Assembly: GCF_000717915.1 (NCBI RefSeq)
Contig: NZ_JOCX01000007.1
Location: 1 to 64,000, forward strand
Source of the DNA: Streptomyces sp. NRRL S-244
GTDB taxonomy: Bacteria; Actinomycetota; Actinomycetes; Streptomycetales; Streptomycetaceae
DNA: 64,000 bases
Direction of reading: 5' to 3'
Under the pieces are notes generated by a model. That model worked only from the letters and a program-made list of their open reading frames with translations. It was not told where the DNA came from and did not search any database. Of the stretch, positions 55,310-63,553 are shown piece by piece. The position numbers and the translations under genes were made by a program. Numbering within the stretch: position 1 is the stretch's first letter; each line of letters begins with the position of its first letter.

Positions 55310-55461
55310 GAATGATCCCCACTCTCACATTTCGAATCATCAACAAGCCTGACAGGGACGGGTTTTGAGTAAATACCCTGCCGTGATACCTATTTGAGCA
55401 CGAGAAGGCCCTGCCCTCGCACCTTGCTGCAATCGCACCGCTACCGCAAATGAGAGATGCC
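55310..55461. promoter_or_regulatory. Divergent promoter region between acyltransferase and acyl carrier protein
   Basis: About 150 bases, clearly less GC-rich than both genes. TTTTGAGTAAATACCC (near 55364-55379) and TATTTGAGCACG (near 55391-55402) repeat the element TTTGAG at a distance of 27 bases. TAAATA could serve as a -10 box. Shared control of the two halves of the cluster from here is plausible. Confidence 0.4.
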
Positions 55462-55713
55462 GTGACCACTTCCGCGCCGGAATCCGTCCTCGACGTGATC
55501 AGTGAACTGCTCATCGAGAAGTTCGAAGTCCCATCCGAAGACGTCCGGGGAAACGCGCCGATGCGCGATCTGCTGATCGATTCGCTCATGATCGTCGAGA
55601 TGGCCATCGCCGTTCACGAGACGCTCGGCATCAAGGTCGAGGAGGAGGAGCTCCGCGCCGCCACCCTCGCGGAGTTCGCCGCGGCCGTCGACGAACGGCT
55701 GACGGACCGTTGA
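55462..55713 (+). CDS. Acyl carrier protein
   Basis: An 83-aa acidic ACP. The phosphopantetheine attachment site is Ser41 in MRDLLIDSLMIVEMAIAVHE; helices II and III follow (LGIKVEEEELRAATLAEFAA). It is a stand-alone ACP distinct from housekeeping AcpP in its LIDSLM motif. The GTG at 55462 (GAGAG upstream) is preferred; an in-frame ATG at 55450 would add four residues. The FabF-like gene begins with a TTG overlapping this stop (TTGA), so ACP and condensing enzyme are made together. It most likely carries the acyl chain built by the two condensing enzymes and used by the acyltransferase. Confidence 0.93.
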   Translation: MTTSAPESVLDVISELLIEKFEVPSEDVRGNAPMRDLLIDSLMIVEMAIAVHETLGIKVEEEELRAATLAEFAAAVDERLTDR

Positions 55714-56915
55714 TCAGTCGCCCCGAGGCCGTCGTGACCGGGCTCGGTCTGGTCACGGCCGCCGGATGCGACCGGGACACCACGTGGGCGGCGGTCCGCG
55801 CCGGCCGCGCCACGGCGGTCCCCGACCCCCTGCTGCACGGTCTGCCCGTCTCCCTCAGCTGCCGTGTACCGGAGCTGGACCACCCGGTCCTGCACCGGCG
55901 CGGCTCGGCCCACCTGGACCCCGTCGACCGGTTCGGCCTGGTCGCCGTGGCGCAGGCACTCGACCACGCCGGACTCGACCCCCGCGAGTGGGACGGCGGC
56001 CGGGTCGCCGTCGTCACCGGCGGCAGCCTCGGCGGTGTCCTGACCCAGGACAAGGCGCTCGCCCGACTCCGGGAGCAGGGACCGGAGTTCGTCTCCCCGT
56101 ACTTCCTCCCCGCCTACCTGACCAACATGACCTGCGCCAACATCGCACTGCGCTTCGGGGTGACCGGACCCGCCCTGGCCACGTCCACGGCCTGCGCCTC
56201 GGGCACGACCGCCCTCGGCCTCGCCCGGGACCTGCTGGCGACCGGTCAGTGCGACATCGCCCTCGTGTGCGGCGCCGACGCCGGCGTCACCCGGCTGGTG
56301 GTGACCGGGTTCTCCCAGCTGGGCGCCCTGTCGGACACGGGATCGCGCCCGTTCGACGCCACCCGCGACGGCTTCGTCATCGCCGAGGGCGCCGGCGCAC
56401 TGGTCCTGGAGCGCCCCGAGCACGCCGCCGCCCGGGCGGCCCGGCCCCTCGCCCGCCTCATCGGCCACGCCGCCTCCACGGACGCGCACCACCTGGTGGC
56501 CCCGCACCCCGAGGGCCGCGGGGCCGAGCGGGCCGTCCGCGCCGCCCTCGCGGACGCGGGGGTCGGCCCCGAGGACGTCGGCCACGTCAATGCGCACGGC
56601 ACCTCGACCCGGCAGAACGACGCCATCGAGGCGGCCGTGCTGCGCCGTGTCTTCCCCCACCGGCCGCCCGTCACCTCGGCCAAGGGAGCACTGGGGCACA
56701 CCCTCGGGGCCTCGGGCGCCATCGAGGCGGCCCTGACCGTCCTGGCGCTGGCCGAGGGAATCGTTCCGCCCACGGCAGGGCTGGCCGAGCCCGACCCGGG
56801 TACGGACATCGACGTCGTCGCCGGTACGGCCGGGAAGCACGCCGGGCAGGTGGCCGTCAGCAATTCCTTCGGATTCGGCGGCCACAACGCCGTGGCGGTA
56901 CTCGCCCGGCCCTGA
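55710..56915 (+). CDS. FabF-like 3-oxoacyl-ACP synthase II
   Basis: A 401-aa condensing enzyme with the complete KAS II triad: Cys162 in TSTACASGTTALG, His296 in NAHGTSTRQND, and Lys325/His330 in SAKGALGHTLGASGAIEA. The N-terminus VVTGLGLVTAAG and the C-terminus NSFGFGGHNAVAVLARP are family standard. It should elongate an acyl-ACP with malonyl-ACP. The TTG start is dictated by the 4-base overlap with the ACP stop. No ketoreductase, dehydratase or enoyl reductase lies in the cluster, so these would be borrowed from primary metabolism, or the product keeps keto groups. Confidence 0.93.
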   Translation: MISRPEAVVTGLGLVTAAGCDRDTTWAAVRAGRATAVPDPLLHGLPVSLSCRVPELDHPVLHRRGSAHLDPVDRFGLVAVAQALDHAGLDPREWDGGRVAVVTGGSLGGVLTQDKALARLREQGPEFVSPYFLPAYLTNMTCANIALRFGVTGPALATSTACASGTTALGLARDLLATGQCDIALVCGADAGVTRLVVTGFSQLGALSDTGSRPFDATRDGFVIAEGAGALVLERPEHAAARAARPLARLIGHAASTDAHHLVAPHPEGRGAERAVRAALADAGVGPEDVGHVNAHGTSTRQNDAIEAAVLRRVFPHRPPVTSAKGALGHTLGASGAIEAALTVLALAEGIVPPTAGLAEPDPGTDIDVVAGTAGKHAGQVAVSNSFGFGGHNAVAVLARP

Positions 56916-57048
56916 CCGCATCAGACCCCCCGCCCCTGACCGCTCCGGTCCGGCCCTGGCCGCCCCGGTCCGCTCCGATCGGCCCCTGGCAGCGCCGGGA
57001 AGCGGCTCCGGGCGGGCCGGGCGACCATGGGGGTGTGGAAGGTGCGCC

Positions 57049-59139
57049 ATGACCGAGCAGATACCCATCGAGGATCTGATCAGCGGCGCCGCCCAGGACG
57101 CCGGAGGCTGGCTCGGCGCCCTGCCCGTGGCGCAGCTGGCCACCGGCGCCGACGGCACGATCGTCCGCTGGAACCGCGTGGCGCAGGAGCTGCTCGGCTA
57201 CGCCCCGCCGCAGATCGTCGGCCACCACATCGCCGACCTCCTGCACCCCGGGGCCGACCGCAGCCTCGGCCGCGCCCTGTGGGAGACCGCCGTGACCGGG
57301 CGCGGGGTGATGGGCACCGTGACCGCCTGGCACCAGGACGGGCACCCGCTCGAGCTGGAGATATGGGCCTGCCCGGTGCCCAGCCGGCGCCACGGCGCCT
57401 CCGCGGTCCTGGTCTTCGCCGCCGACGCCCACGCGGCCCGCCGGATCCGGGGATCGTCGGCGGTCTGGGACGGACTGTTCGCGCGCTCGCCCGTCGGCAT
57501 CGCCATCCTCGACACGCAGCTGCGATTCCTCCAGGTCAACCCGGCCCTGGAGGCGATGAACGGCCTCCCGGAGTCCGCCCACATCGGACGGCGCCTCGCG
57601 CAGGTCCTGCCGGAGGTGAACGCGGAGGACATGGAGGACGCGATGCGGCAGGTCCTGGCCACCGGGGAGCCGGTGCTGGACCGCCGCCGCTCCGGGCGCA
57701 CCCCCGCGGAACCCTCCCGCGACCGGGTCTGGTCGTGCTCGTACGTCCGGGTCGAGGACCCCGGCGGTCGCCCGATCGGCGTGATCGCCTCCCTGCTCGA
57801 CATCACCGAGCAGCAGCGCGACCACGTCGAGGCCGAGGCCGGCCGCCGCAGGCTGGCGCTGCTCAGCGAGGCCAGCGTCCGCATCGGGGCGAGCCTGGAG
57901 CTGGAGCGCACCGCGCAGGAGCTGGCGGACCTCGCCGTACCGCAGCTCGCCGACGCCGCCACCGTGGACGTACTGGACACCCTCGCGCGCGGTGACGAGC
58001 CCGGCCCGGGGCTGGCCGGGGGCGTGGCCCTGCGGCGCCTGGGCAAGGCCCCGCTGACCGGCTCCGCCGTGATCGGCATCCTGGCCCCGCTGGGCAGGAC
58101 CCTCGTCTTCCCGGCGGCCGCCCCCTACACCCTGGCCCTGGCCGCCCGCCGGCCCTTCCTGATCGCGCAGCTGGACGAGCAGGCCGTCGCCTCCGCCTCC
58201 CGCCACACGAGCAAGCCCGCGCAGCTCCTGCCCGTCGGCGTGCACTCGTTCATGATGGCGCCGCTGATCGCGCGGGACCTCGTACTCGGCGTCGCCACCT
58301 TCTACCGCACCAGCCCCATCGGCCCCTTCGGACCCGACGACGTCACCCTCGCCGGCGAGCTCGCGGCCCGGGCCGCCATCAGCATCGACAACGCGCGCCT
58401 CTACCACCGCGAACACGAGACCGCCGTCATCCTCCAGCGCAGCATGCTGCCCCAGCACATCACCCCGCCGCCCGGCATCGAGGTCGCCCACCGCTACCTG
58501 CCCGCCAGCGACGTCAACGAGATCGGCGGCGACTGGTACGACGTCCTGCGGCTCCCCGGCGGCAAGGCCGCCCTGCTCATCGGCGACGTCATGGGCCACG
58601 GCATCGCGGCCGCGGCGGTCATGGGACGGCTCTCCGCCAGCGTGCGCGCCCTCGCCCGGCTCGACCTCGCCCCCGAGGCCCTGATGCACCAGCTGGAGGC
58701 GACCCTCGACGACCTCGCCGATCCGATGATCGCCACCTTCCTGTATGCCGTGATCGACCCGGAGACCGGCCACTGCCGCATCACCCGCGCCGGCCACCCG
58801 CCGCCCGCGACCGTCAGCCCCGACGGCACGGTCCGCCTCCTCGACCTGCCGCCCGGCACCCCGCTGGGCGTCGGCGGGACCGCGTACTCCACCACCGACC
58901 TGACCCTGTCCCCGGGCAGCCTCCTCGTCATGTACACCGACGGCCTCGTCGAGGCCCGCGGCAGCGACATCGACGAACGCCTGGCCGAGCTGACCCGCCT
59001 GCTCGGCGAACCCCCGCGCTCGCTGGACCACTTGTGCGACTCGCTGATCACGCAGCTGGTCCCGGCGTCCGCGGACGACGACATCGCCCTGCTCATCGCC
59101 CGCGTCGGCACCGACCCCCACACGCCCCCGCCCCCCTGA
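57049..59139 (+). CDS. PAS-PAS-GAF SpoIIE-family phosphatase
   Basis: A 696-aa soluble signalling protein. PAS 1 (about 22-125; VAQLATGADGTIVRWNRVAQ), PAS 2 (about 140-265; SPVGIAILDTQLRFLQVNPA), GAF (about 280-450; LLSEASVRIGASLELERTAQ) and a PP2C/SpoIIE domain (about 475-685; EIGGDWYDVLRLPGG, LIGDVMGHGIAAAAVMGRLS, LVMYTDGLVEARG). The metal-binding Asp residues are kept. Unlike the 946-aa phosphatase in this window it has no C-terminal ATPase domain. It should respond to small molecules, light or redox through the PAS/GAF part. The ATG at 57049 has GGAAGG upstream. It is followed at 16 nt by the P-loop kinase gene. Confidence 0.9.
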   Translation: MTEQIPIEDLISGAAQDAGGWLGALPVAQLATGADGTIVRWNRVAQELLGYAPPQIVGHHIADLLHPGADRSLGRALWETAVTGRGVMGTVTAWHQDGHPLELEIWACPVPSRRHGASAVLVFAADAHAARRIRGSSAVWDGLFARSPVGIAILDTQLRFLQVNPALEAMNGLPESAHIGRRLAQVLPEVNAEDMEDAMRQVLATGEPVLDRRRSGRTPAEPSRDRVWSCSYVRVEDPGGRPIGVIASLLDITEQQRDHVEAEAGRRRLALLSEASVRIGASLELERTAQELADLAVPQLADAATVDVLDTLARGDEPGPGLAGGVALRRLGKAPLTGSAVIGILAPLGRTLVFPAAAPYTLALAARRPFLIAQLDEQAVASASRHTSKPAQLLPVGVHSFMMAPLIARDLVLGVATFYRTSPIGPFGPDDVTLAGELAARAAISIDNARLYHREHETAVILQRSMLPQHITPPPGIEVAHRYLPASDVNEIGGDWYDVLRLPGGKAALLIGDVMGHGIAAAAVMGRLSASVRALARLDLAPEALMHQLEATLDDLADPMIATFLYAVIDPETGHCRITRAGHPPPATVSPDGTVRLLDLPPGTPLGVGGTAYSTTDLTLSPGSLLVMYTDGLVEARGSDIDERLAELTRLLGEPPRSLDHLCDSLITQLVPASADDDIALLIARVGTDPHTPPPP

Positions 59140-59155
59140 CGGGCAGGATGGGGGG

Positions 59156-59767
59156 ATGGAGTTCACCGAACTGGAGGAGCGGGCCCGCGCGCTCGCGGCC
59201 TCGGGCGAGCGCCGGATCCTCGGCATCGCCGGACCGCCCGGAGCCGGCAAGTCCACCCTCGCCGCCCGCCTCGCGCAGGCGCTCGGGCCCGAACGGGCCG
59301 TGGTCGTACCGATGGACGGGTTCCACCTCGCGCAGGCCGAACTGGAGCGGCTGGGCCGGGCCGACCGCAAGGGCGCCCCGGACACGTTCGACGCCGCCGG
59401 GTACGCGGCGCTGCTGGCCCGGCTGCGCACGCCCGCGGCCGCCGCGGTCTACGCCCCCGCCTTCGACCGGTCGCTGGAGGAGCCCGTCGCCGGGAGCATC
59501 CCCGTCGACCCGGCGGTACGCCTGGTGATCACCGAGGGCAACTACCTGCTGTACGAGGCGGGGGAGTGGGCGGCGGTACGGGCGCTCCTCGACGAGGTCT
59601 GGTTCCTCGCGCCCGACGACACCCTGCGCGTACGGCGACTCGTCGACCGCCACGTACGCCACGGGAAGGCGCCGGCCCGTGCCGAGGAGTGGGTGGCGCG
59701 CTCGGACGAGGCGAACGCCCGGCTGATCGCCGCCGGCCGGACCCGGGCCGACCTGGTGGTGGAGTAG
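59156..59767 (+). CDS. P-loop nucleoside/nucleotide kinase-family protein (PRK/uridine kinase-like)
   Basis: A 203-aa kinase. Walker A is IAGPPGAGKSTLAARL (26-34); VVVPMDGFHLAQAELERLGR is the DGFH motif of phosphoribulokinase/pantothenate-kinase-like enzymes; APDTFDAAGYAALLARLR and VITEGNYLLY complete the family pattern. Relatives include the FrcK-type kinases of sugar operons and YggC-like proteins. The phosphate acceptor is unknown. The ATG at 59156 sits 16 nt after the phosphatase stop, with GGATGGGG upstream, so co-transcription is likely, though I see no functional link. Confidence 0.85.
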   Translation: MEFTELEERARALAASGERRILGIAGPPGAGKSTLAARLAQALGPERAVVVPMDGFHLAQAELERLGRADRKGAPDTFDAAGYAALLARLRTPAAAAVYAPAFDRSLEEPVAGSIPVDPAVRLVITEGNYLLYEAGEWAAVRALLDEVWFLAPDDTLRVRRLVDRHVRHGKAPARAEEWVARSDEANARLIAAGRTRADLVVE

Positions 59768-60111
59768 GGGCGTACGCGGCGGCAAGGGGGCGCGCAGCGG
59801 ATCAGATGCGCCATTTCCCGAAAGATTTCCGTCGACACCCGTGCACATTCGGGCGTGTTTTCCGATGGGGTGGTGTTGGGGGAGCGGCCGGTCCGACCGG
59901 CCGCTGGATGTGGGGGGCAGGCATGCCCGTTCCGTTCGCTCACCGGAAGGCTTCCCGCCGACGTGATTCCTGTCCAGACCTTCGCTCCCGTGCTGATACT
60001 CGTCGCTTCCGACGCTCTCGATGCCGTCAGGAGACACCCACGCCTGCCGGGTGCGAGGACCCGGGCAGCGACCGCTCGTACCGGCGACGACCGGCATCCC
60101 TGGAGGAGCGC
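59768..60111. promoter_or_regulatory. Intergenic region with a perfect hairpin, upstream of the ECF sigma-like gene
   Basis: This gap of 344 bases contains a perfect 10-bp inverted repeat GCGGCCGGTC-C-GACCGGCCGC (59884-59904). It may be a factor-independent terminator for the kinase transcript without a clear T-tract, or a palindromic operator. The sequence around 59820-59870 is less GC-rich and may hold the promoter of the sigma-like gene. No gene is supported here. Confidence 0.45.
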
Positions 60112-60690
60112 ATGAGTGAGGGCGAGCTCGACCCGTCCGGGGACCGGGCGGTCTCCAGCGAGCTGGCCGGCGTGCTGCCGGTGGAGTTCAGCGCGTTCCA
60201 CTCCCAGCACCACCGCGCCTACCTGCGCTACGCCCACCTGCAACTGGGCTCCCGCCAGGACGCCGAGGACGTCGTCGACGACGTGTTCACGTTCCTGCTG
60301 AAGGTGTGGCGCCAGGCGCTGAAGGAGGCGAGCCTGCACGGCTTCGCCTGGGCGGTGCTGCGCGAACACGTCGCGCGCAGGCTGGCGCTCCTCGGCCGGC
60401 CGGCCGCCATGGTCGAGACGGCCTGGTTCGCCGCCCTGCGCCGCGCATCCCGGCACCGCATGGAGCTGCTGGAGGCCAAGCTGGGTCTGTACGCGGCGAT
60501 CGCATGCCTGCCCGAGCGCCACTACGACGTGGTGTTGCTGGCCTTCCTGCTGGGGTACGACAACGGCACCGTCGGCCGGATGATGGGGATCTCCCCCGCG
60601 GCGGTCCGTTCGCACATTCGAGGCGCAAGTCGAATCCTGTCCCAGAAACTCGGGGCGGACTGGGCTCCTGGAGAGGAGAAGGGCCGGTGA
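60112..60690 (+). CDS. ECF-type RNA polymerase sigma factor-like protein
   Basis: A 192-aa protein. Region 2 (about 28-95) is visible in FHSQHHRAYLRYAHLQLG and RQDAEDVVDDVFTFLLKVWR. Region 4 (about 130-182) has CLPERHYDVVLLAFLLGYDN, GRMMGISPAAVRSHIRGASR. The region 2.2 acidic motif DAEDVVDD is good, but the promoter-recognition residues differ from common ECF groups. The ATG at 60112 has GGAGGAGC upstream. The stop overlaps the GTG start of the IclR-fusion gene (GTGA), so that protein is a strong candidate for its regulator, in the way anti-sigma factors are encoded next to ECF genes. Confidence 0.82.
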   Translation: MSEGELDPSGDRAVSSELAGVLPVEFSAFHSQHHRAYLRYAHLQLGSRQDAEDVVDDVFTFLLKVWRQALKEASLHGFAWAVLREHVARRLALLGRPAAMVETAWFAALRRASRHRMELLEAKLGLYAAIACLPERHYDVVLLAFLLGYDNGTVGRMMGISPAAVRSHIRGASRILSQKLGADWAPGEEKGR

Positions 60691-62450
60691 GCGACATGAC
60701 GGCCGACCACGACGCCGTGCCGGGGGAGGAGCCGGCGGCGGCACTGGAGGGGGCCGAGGTGCTGGTGGAGGAGTACGCCGGCTACGACGAGGACGCCGCC
60801 CGGCGGCGCATCGCCCGCCGCATCGCGGCGGACCGGGCCCGCTCGGCGACCGGCGCCACCGGCCGGGGCGGCTTCCCGGCACCGGCCTCCCTCGCGGGCC
60901 GCGCGCCGCTGCCCCGGCCCGTGCCCACCGTGGCGGACGACCTCGTGCTCGACGCCGCCTGCCACGTACGGGCCGCCCGCGCGCTGGACGACCTGGCCTG
61001 GTCGCTGGCGGAGAGCCGGTCCTTCGCCGAGCTGGCCCTGGCCGCCGGCACCTGGCCGCACGGAGCGGAACCGGCCCTGCTGTTCGGCTGCCTCCTGCAC
61101 CTGGCCGACCGGATGGAAGGCGCCCAGTTCTGGTTCCAGTACGCGGCCGGGGCCGGCTCGCGGACGGCCGCGCGCCTCCTGCACCTCCACCACCTCGCGC
61201 GCGCCGAGGTGGACACCGCCCGGCACTGGAAGGCGCTGGCCGAGGCGCTGCCCCCGGACGAGGGACTGCCGCACCTGCCGGAGGTCCCGGAGAACCTTGA
61301 GGAGGCCCTCGGCGCCTCGGTCATCTGGACCTCGCCGCCGATCAGCACCCAGGACCTCACCGCCCTCACGGCGGTGAGAGGGTACGGCGGGCGGCCCCCG
61401 TACCGGCTGCCCGCCCGGCTCAGGCGGGCCGTGACGGCCCTGAGCTGGAGCGACGACCAGGACCAGGGGGAGGTGTTCCTCCTCGGCCCGCACGTGGCGG
61501 TGGCCATCGCCCAGCACGCGCGACTGGACATCCTGCACCTGACGGACGAGGCGAACGCCTGGGCGCTCGAAGCCCTCAGGCATCCGCAGCCGACCGGGGC
61601 CGCGCGCGGCGCGTCGTCCCCAGGGCGGCCGGCTCCGGTCGCGATGGAGGCCGTCCACCGGGCGCTGCGCGTCCTGGAGGTCGTGGGCCGGTACTCGGGC
61701 GGGGTGGGCCTCGCCCAGATCGCCCGCGAGACCCGGCTGCCGCAGCTGGTGCTGGCGCGGGTGATGGAGCAGCTCGTACGGGCCAGCCTGGCGGCCCCGG
61801 CCGGCCCCGGAGCGTACATCGCGGGCCGGGCGCTCTCACTGACCGAGGCGGCGTCCGGCGACGGGCGCGGGCACCTGCAGGAGACCCTCGCCTGGGTCCG
61901 GGACGCGGTCGGCGCCGCCGTCTACGTGGCCCGCTACACCGACGGCGAGGTGTGCATCACCCAGTACGCCGACGGTCCCGCGACACCGCTCGTGGACGAG
62001 TGGGTCGACTTCCGGGCCGCCGCCCACGCCTCGGCCGTCGGCAAGGCCCTGCTGGCCCAGCTCGGGACCGACGGCCGCAAGGACCACCTGTCCCGGCACC
62101 GGGCGGCGCGGTTCACCGCCCACACCATCACCCGGCAGGACGACCTCTTCCGGCAGCTCGACACCCGCCGGCCGGGCGCCCCCCTGCTGGACCTCCAGGA
62201 GTACGCCGTGGGCACGGTCTGCGCCGCCGTGCCGATCACCTCGGGCCCCAACGCCGAATGCCTGGCCCTGTCCATCCCGGCCCCCGACCCGCACCGCCTC
62301 GTGCAGGCCGCCCGGATCCTCCAGAGCGAGGCCGCGGCGGTACTGCTCGCCCTGATCGTGGCGGGCACCGGCCCGGGCACCTCCCGTACGGCGCCGCACC
62401 GCGAGGAGGGAGCGGGAGAGCCCGGCAGCATCCTGATCACCGCCACCTAG
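60687..62450 (+). CDS. Fusion of an unknown helical N-terminal domain with an IclR-type regulator
   Basis: A 587-aa protein. Residues 1-310 are helical without a recognised domain; they include the ALDDLAWSLAESRSFAELAL region and a short sel1/TPR-like stretch (FGCLLHLADRMEGAQFWFQY). Residues about 320-385 form a winged helix (EAVHRALRVLEVVGRYSGGV, LAQIARETRLPQLVLARVME), and about 395-575 an IclR effector domain (SAVGKALLAQL, AVGTVCAAVPITSG). Normal IclR proteins are about 250 residues, so the N-terminal half is extra. The GTG at 60687 overlaps the sigma-factor stop. I suggest the N-terminal part contacts the sigma factor while the IclR part senses a small molecule; that is inference. Confidence 0.78.
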   Translation: MSDMTADHDAVPGEEPAAALEGAEVLVEEYAGYDEDAARRRIARRIAADRARSATGATGRGGFPAPASLAGRAPLPRPVPTVADDLVLDAACHVRAARALDDLAWSLAESRSFAELALAAGTWPHGAEPALLFGCLLHLADRMEGAQFWFQYAAGAGSRTAARLLHLHHLARAEVDTARHWKALAEALPPDEGLPHLPEVPENLEEALGASVIWTSPPISTQDLTALTAVRGYGGRPPYRLPARLRRAVTALSWSDDQDQGEVFLLGPHVAVAIAQHARLDILHLTDEANAWALEALRHPQPTGAARGASSPGRPAPVAMEAVHRALRVLEVVGRYSGGVGLAQIARETRLPQLVLARVMEQLVRASLAAPAGPGAYIAGRALSLTEAASGDGRGHLQETLAWVRDAVGAAVYVARYTDGEVCITQYADGPATPLVDEWVDFRAAAHASAVGKALLAQLGTDGRKDHLSRHRAARFTAHTITRQDDLFRQLDTRRPGAPLLDLQEYAVGTVCAAVPITSGPNAECLALSIPAPDPHRLVQAARILQSEAAAVLLALIVAGTGPGTSRTAPHREEGAGEPGSILITAT

Positions 62451-62549
62451 GTCGTGTCCCGGGGCGGTCCTCCCGCCGGCCCGCCCCGGGCGTCACCCGA
62501 CCGCACTGCCCCGCTGGCACGCGGGCCCGGCGGGCGGCTTGCTGGAGAG

Positions 62550-63176
62550 ATGACAGAGCGAGCACCGGGAACCCGGCAACAAGCCCTGAGCACCCCCAAG
62601 GCCGCAGGGCTGGCGGGGGTCGTCTTCGCCGTCCTGCTCGCGACGGCGATCGTGCTCGCCCGGATCGCCCTGCCCGAAGGGGGCGGCGGCGAGGAGATGA
62701 TCGCCCCGGGCGAGCGGGGGGCGCTGCAGACGGCGACCGAGCTCGTCCCGTTCGCGGGCATCGCCTTCCTGTGGTTCATGGGCGCACTGCGCGAGCACAC
62801 CGGCGACGCCGAGGACCGGTTCATCGCGACCGTGTTCATGGGCAGCGGACTGGTCTTCGTCGCCTGCCTCTTCGGAGCCGTCGCCGCCGCCGGGACCGTG
62901 CTCGACGCCGAGGACCCCACCAGCTTCGGCCGGCACTTCGCGTACACGCTGCTCACGACGTACGGGATGCGGATGGCCGCCGTCTTCGTCCTCGCGACCT
63001 CGACCATCGGGCGCAAGCTCGGGGTCCTGCCCAGGTCCCTGGTCGTGATCGGGACCCTGGCCGGGGTGGCCCTGCTGGCAGTGGGCTCCAGCGTGCCGTA
63101 CTGCGAGCTCGTCTTCCCGGCCTGGGCCCTGCTCATCAGCCTGTACATCCTGCGCGCCGCCCGCCGCACCGCGTGA
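62550..63176 (+). CDS. Multi-span membrane protein of unknown function
   Basis: A 208-aa protein with about five hydrophobic helices (GLAGVVFAVLLATAIVLARI, LVPFAGIAFLWFMGAL, VFMGSGLVFVACLFGAVAAA, LVVIGTLAGVALLAVG, LVFPAWALLISLYIL). A short cytoplasmic N-terminus is followed by a loop containing EEMIAPGERGALQTATEL. I do not recognise a named family. The ATG at 62550 is preceded by GGAG only two bases away, so the true start or translation mode (perhaps leaderless) is uncertain. It is 100 nt behind the IclR-fusion gene and 114 nt before the ferredoxin gene. Confidence 0.65.
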   Translation: MTERAPGTRQQALSTPKAAGLAGVVFAVLLATAIVLARIALPEGGGGEEMIAPGERGALQTATELVPFAGIAFLWFMGALREHTGDAEDRFIATVFMGSGLVFVACLFGAVAAAGTVLDAEDPTSFGRHFAYTLLTTYGMRMAAVFVLATSTIGRKLGVLPRSLVVIGTLAGVALLAVGSSVPYCELVFPAWALLISLYILRAARRTA

Positions 63177-63289
63177 CTCCCGCTCGCCGCCGCCTCCCGT
63201 CACCCCAATGGCCTCGCCGGACGGGCCGTCCCGCTTCCCGGGCCGCACGCTGGCCGGGAAGCCGGAGGGGCCAACGAAAGGACTGGACC

Positions 63290-63553
63290 TTGCTGAGGCT
63301 TGTCGTCGATCTCAACCGGTGCCAGGGGTACGCGCAGTGCGCCTTCCTCGCACCCGACGTCTTCGCGATGCACGGAGACGAGGGCCTGCTCTACGACCCG
63401 CAGGCGCAGGACGCCCACCGCGAGCGCGTGGCCCAGGCGGTCGCCGCCTGCCCGGTGCAGGCGATCCTCGTGGACGAGCTGGACATGGCCGCCACCGCGC
63501 CCGGCACCCCGGGCGGCGCCGCGCGGGCCGCCGCGGAGGCGTCCGATGGCTGA
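63290..63553 (+). CDS. 3Fe-4S ferredoxin
   Basis: An 87-aa ferredoxin. The cluster ligands are Cys11 and Cys17 in NRCQGYAQCAFLAPDVFAM and Cys54 in AACPVQAI. The middle position of the CxxxxxC motif is Tyr rather than Cys, as in the [3Fe-4S] ferredoxins that serve P450s. The TTG at 63290 follows AAAGGA seven bases upstream. The C-terminal tail (TPGGAARAAAEAS) is Ala-rich. The reductase gene overlaps its stop by eight bases. It probably donates electrons to a P450 encoded beyond the window edge or to one of the P450s in this window. Confidence 0.9.
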   Translation: MLRLVVDLNRCQGYAQCAFLAPDVFAMHGDEGLLYDPQAQDAHRERVAQAVAACPVQAILVDELDMAATAPGTPGGAARAAAEASDG

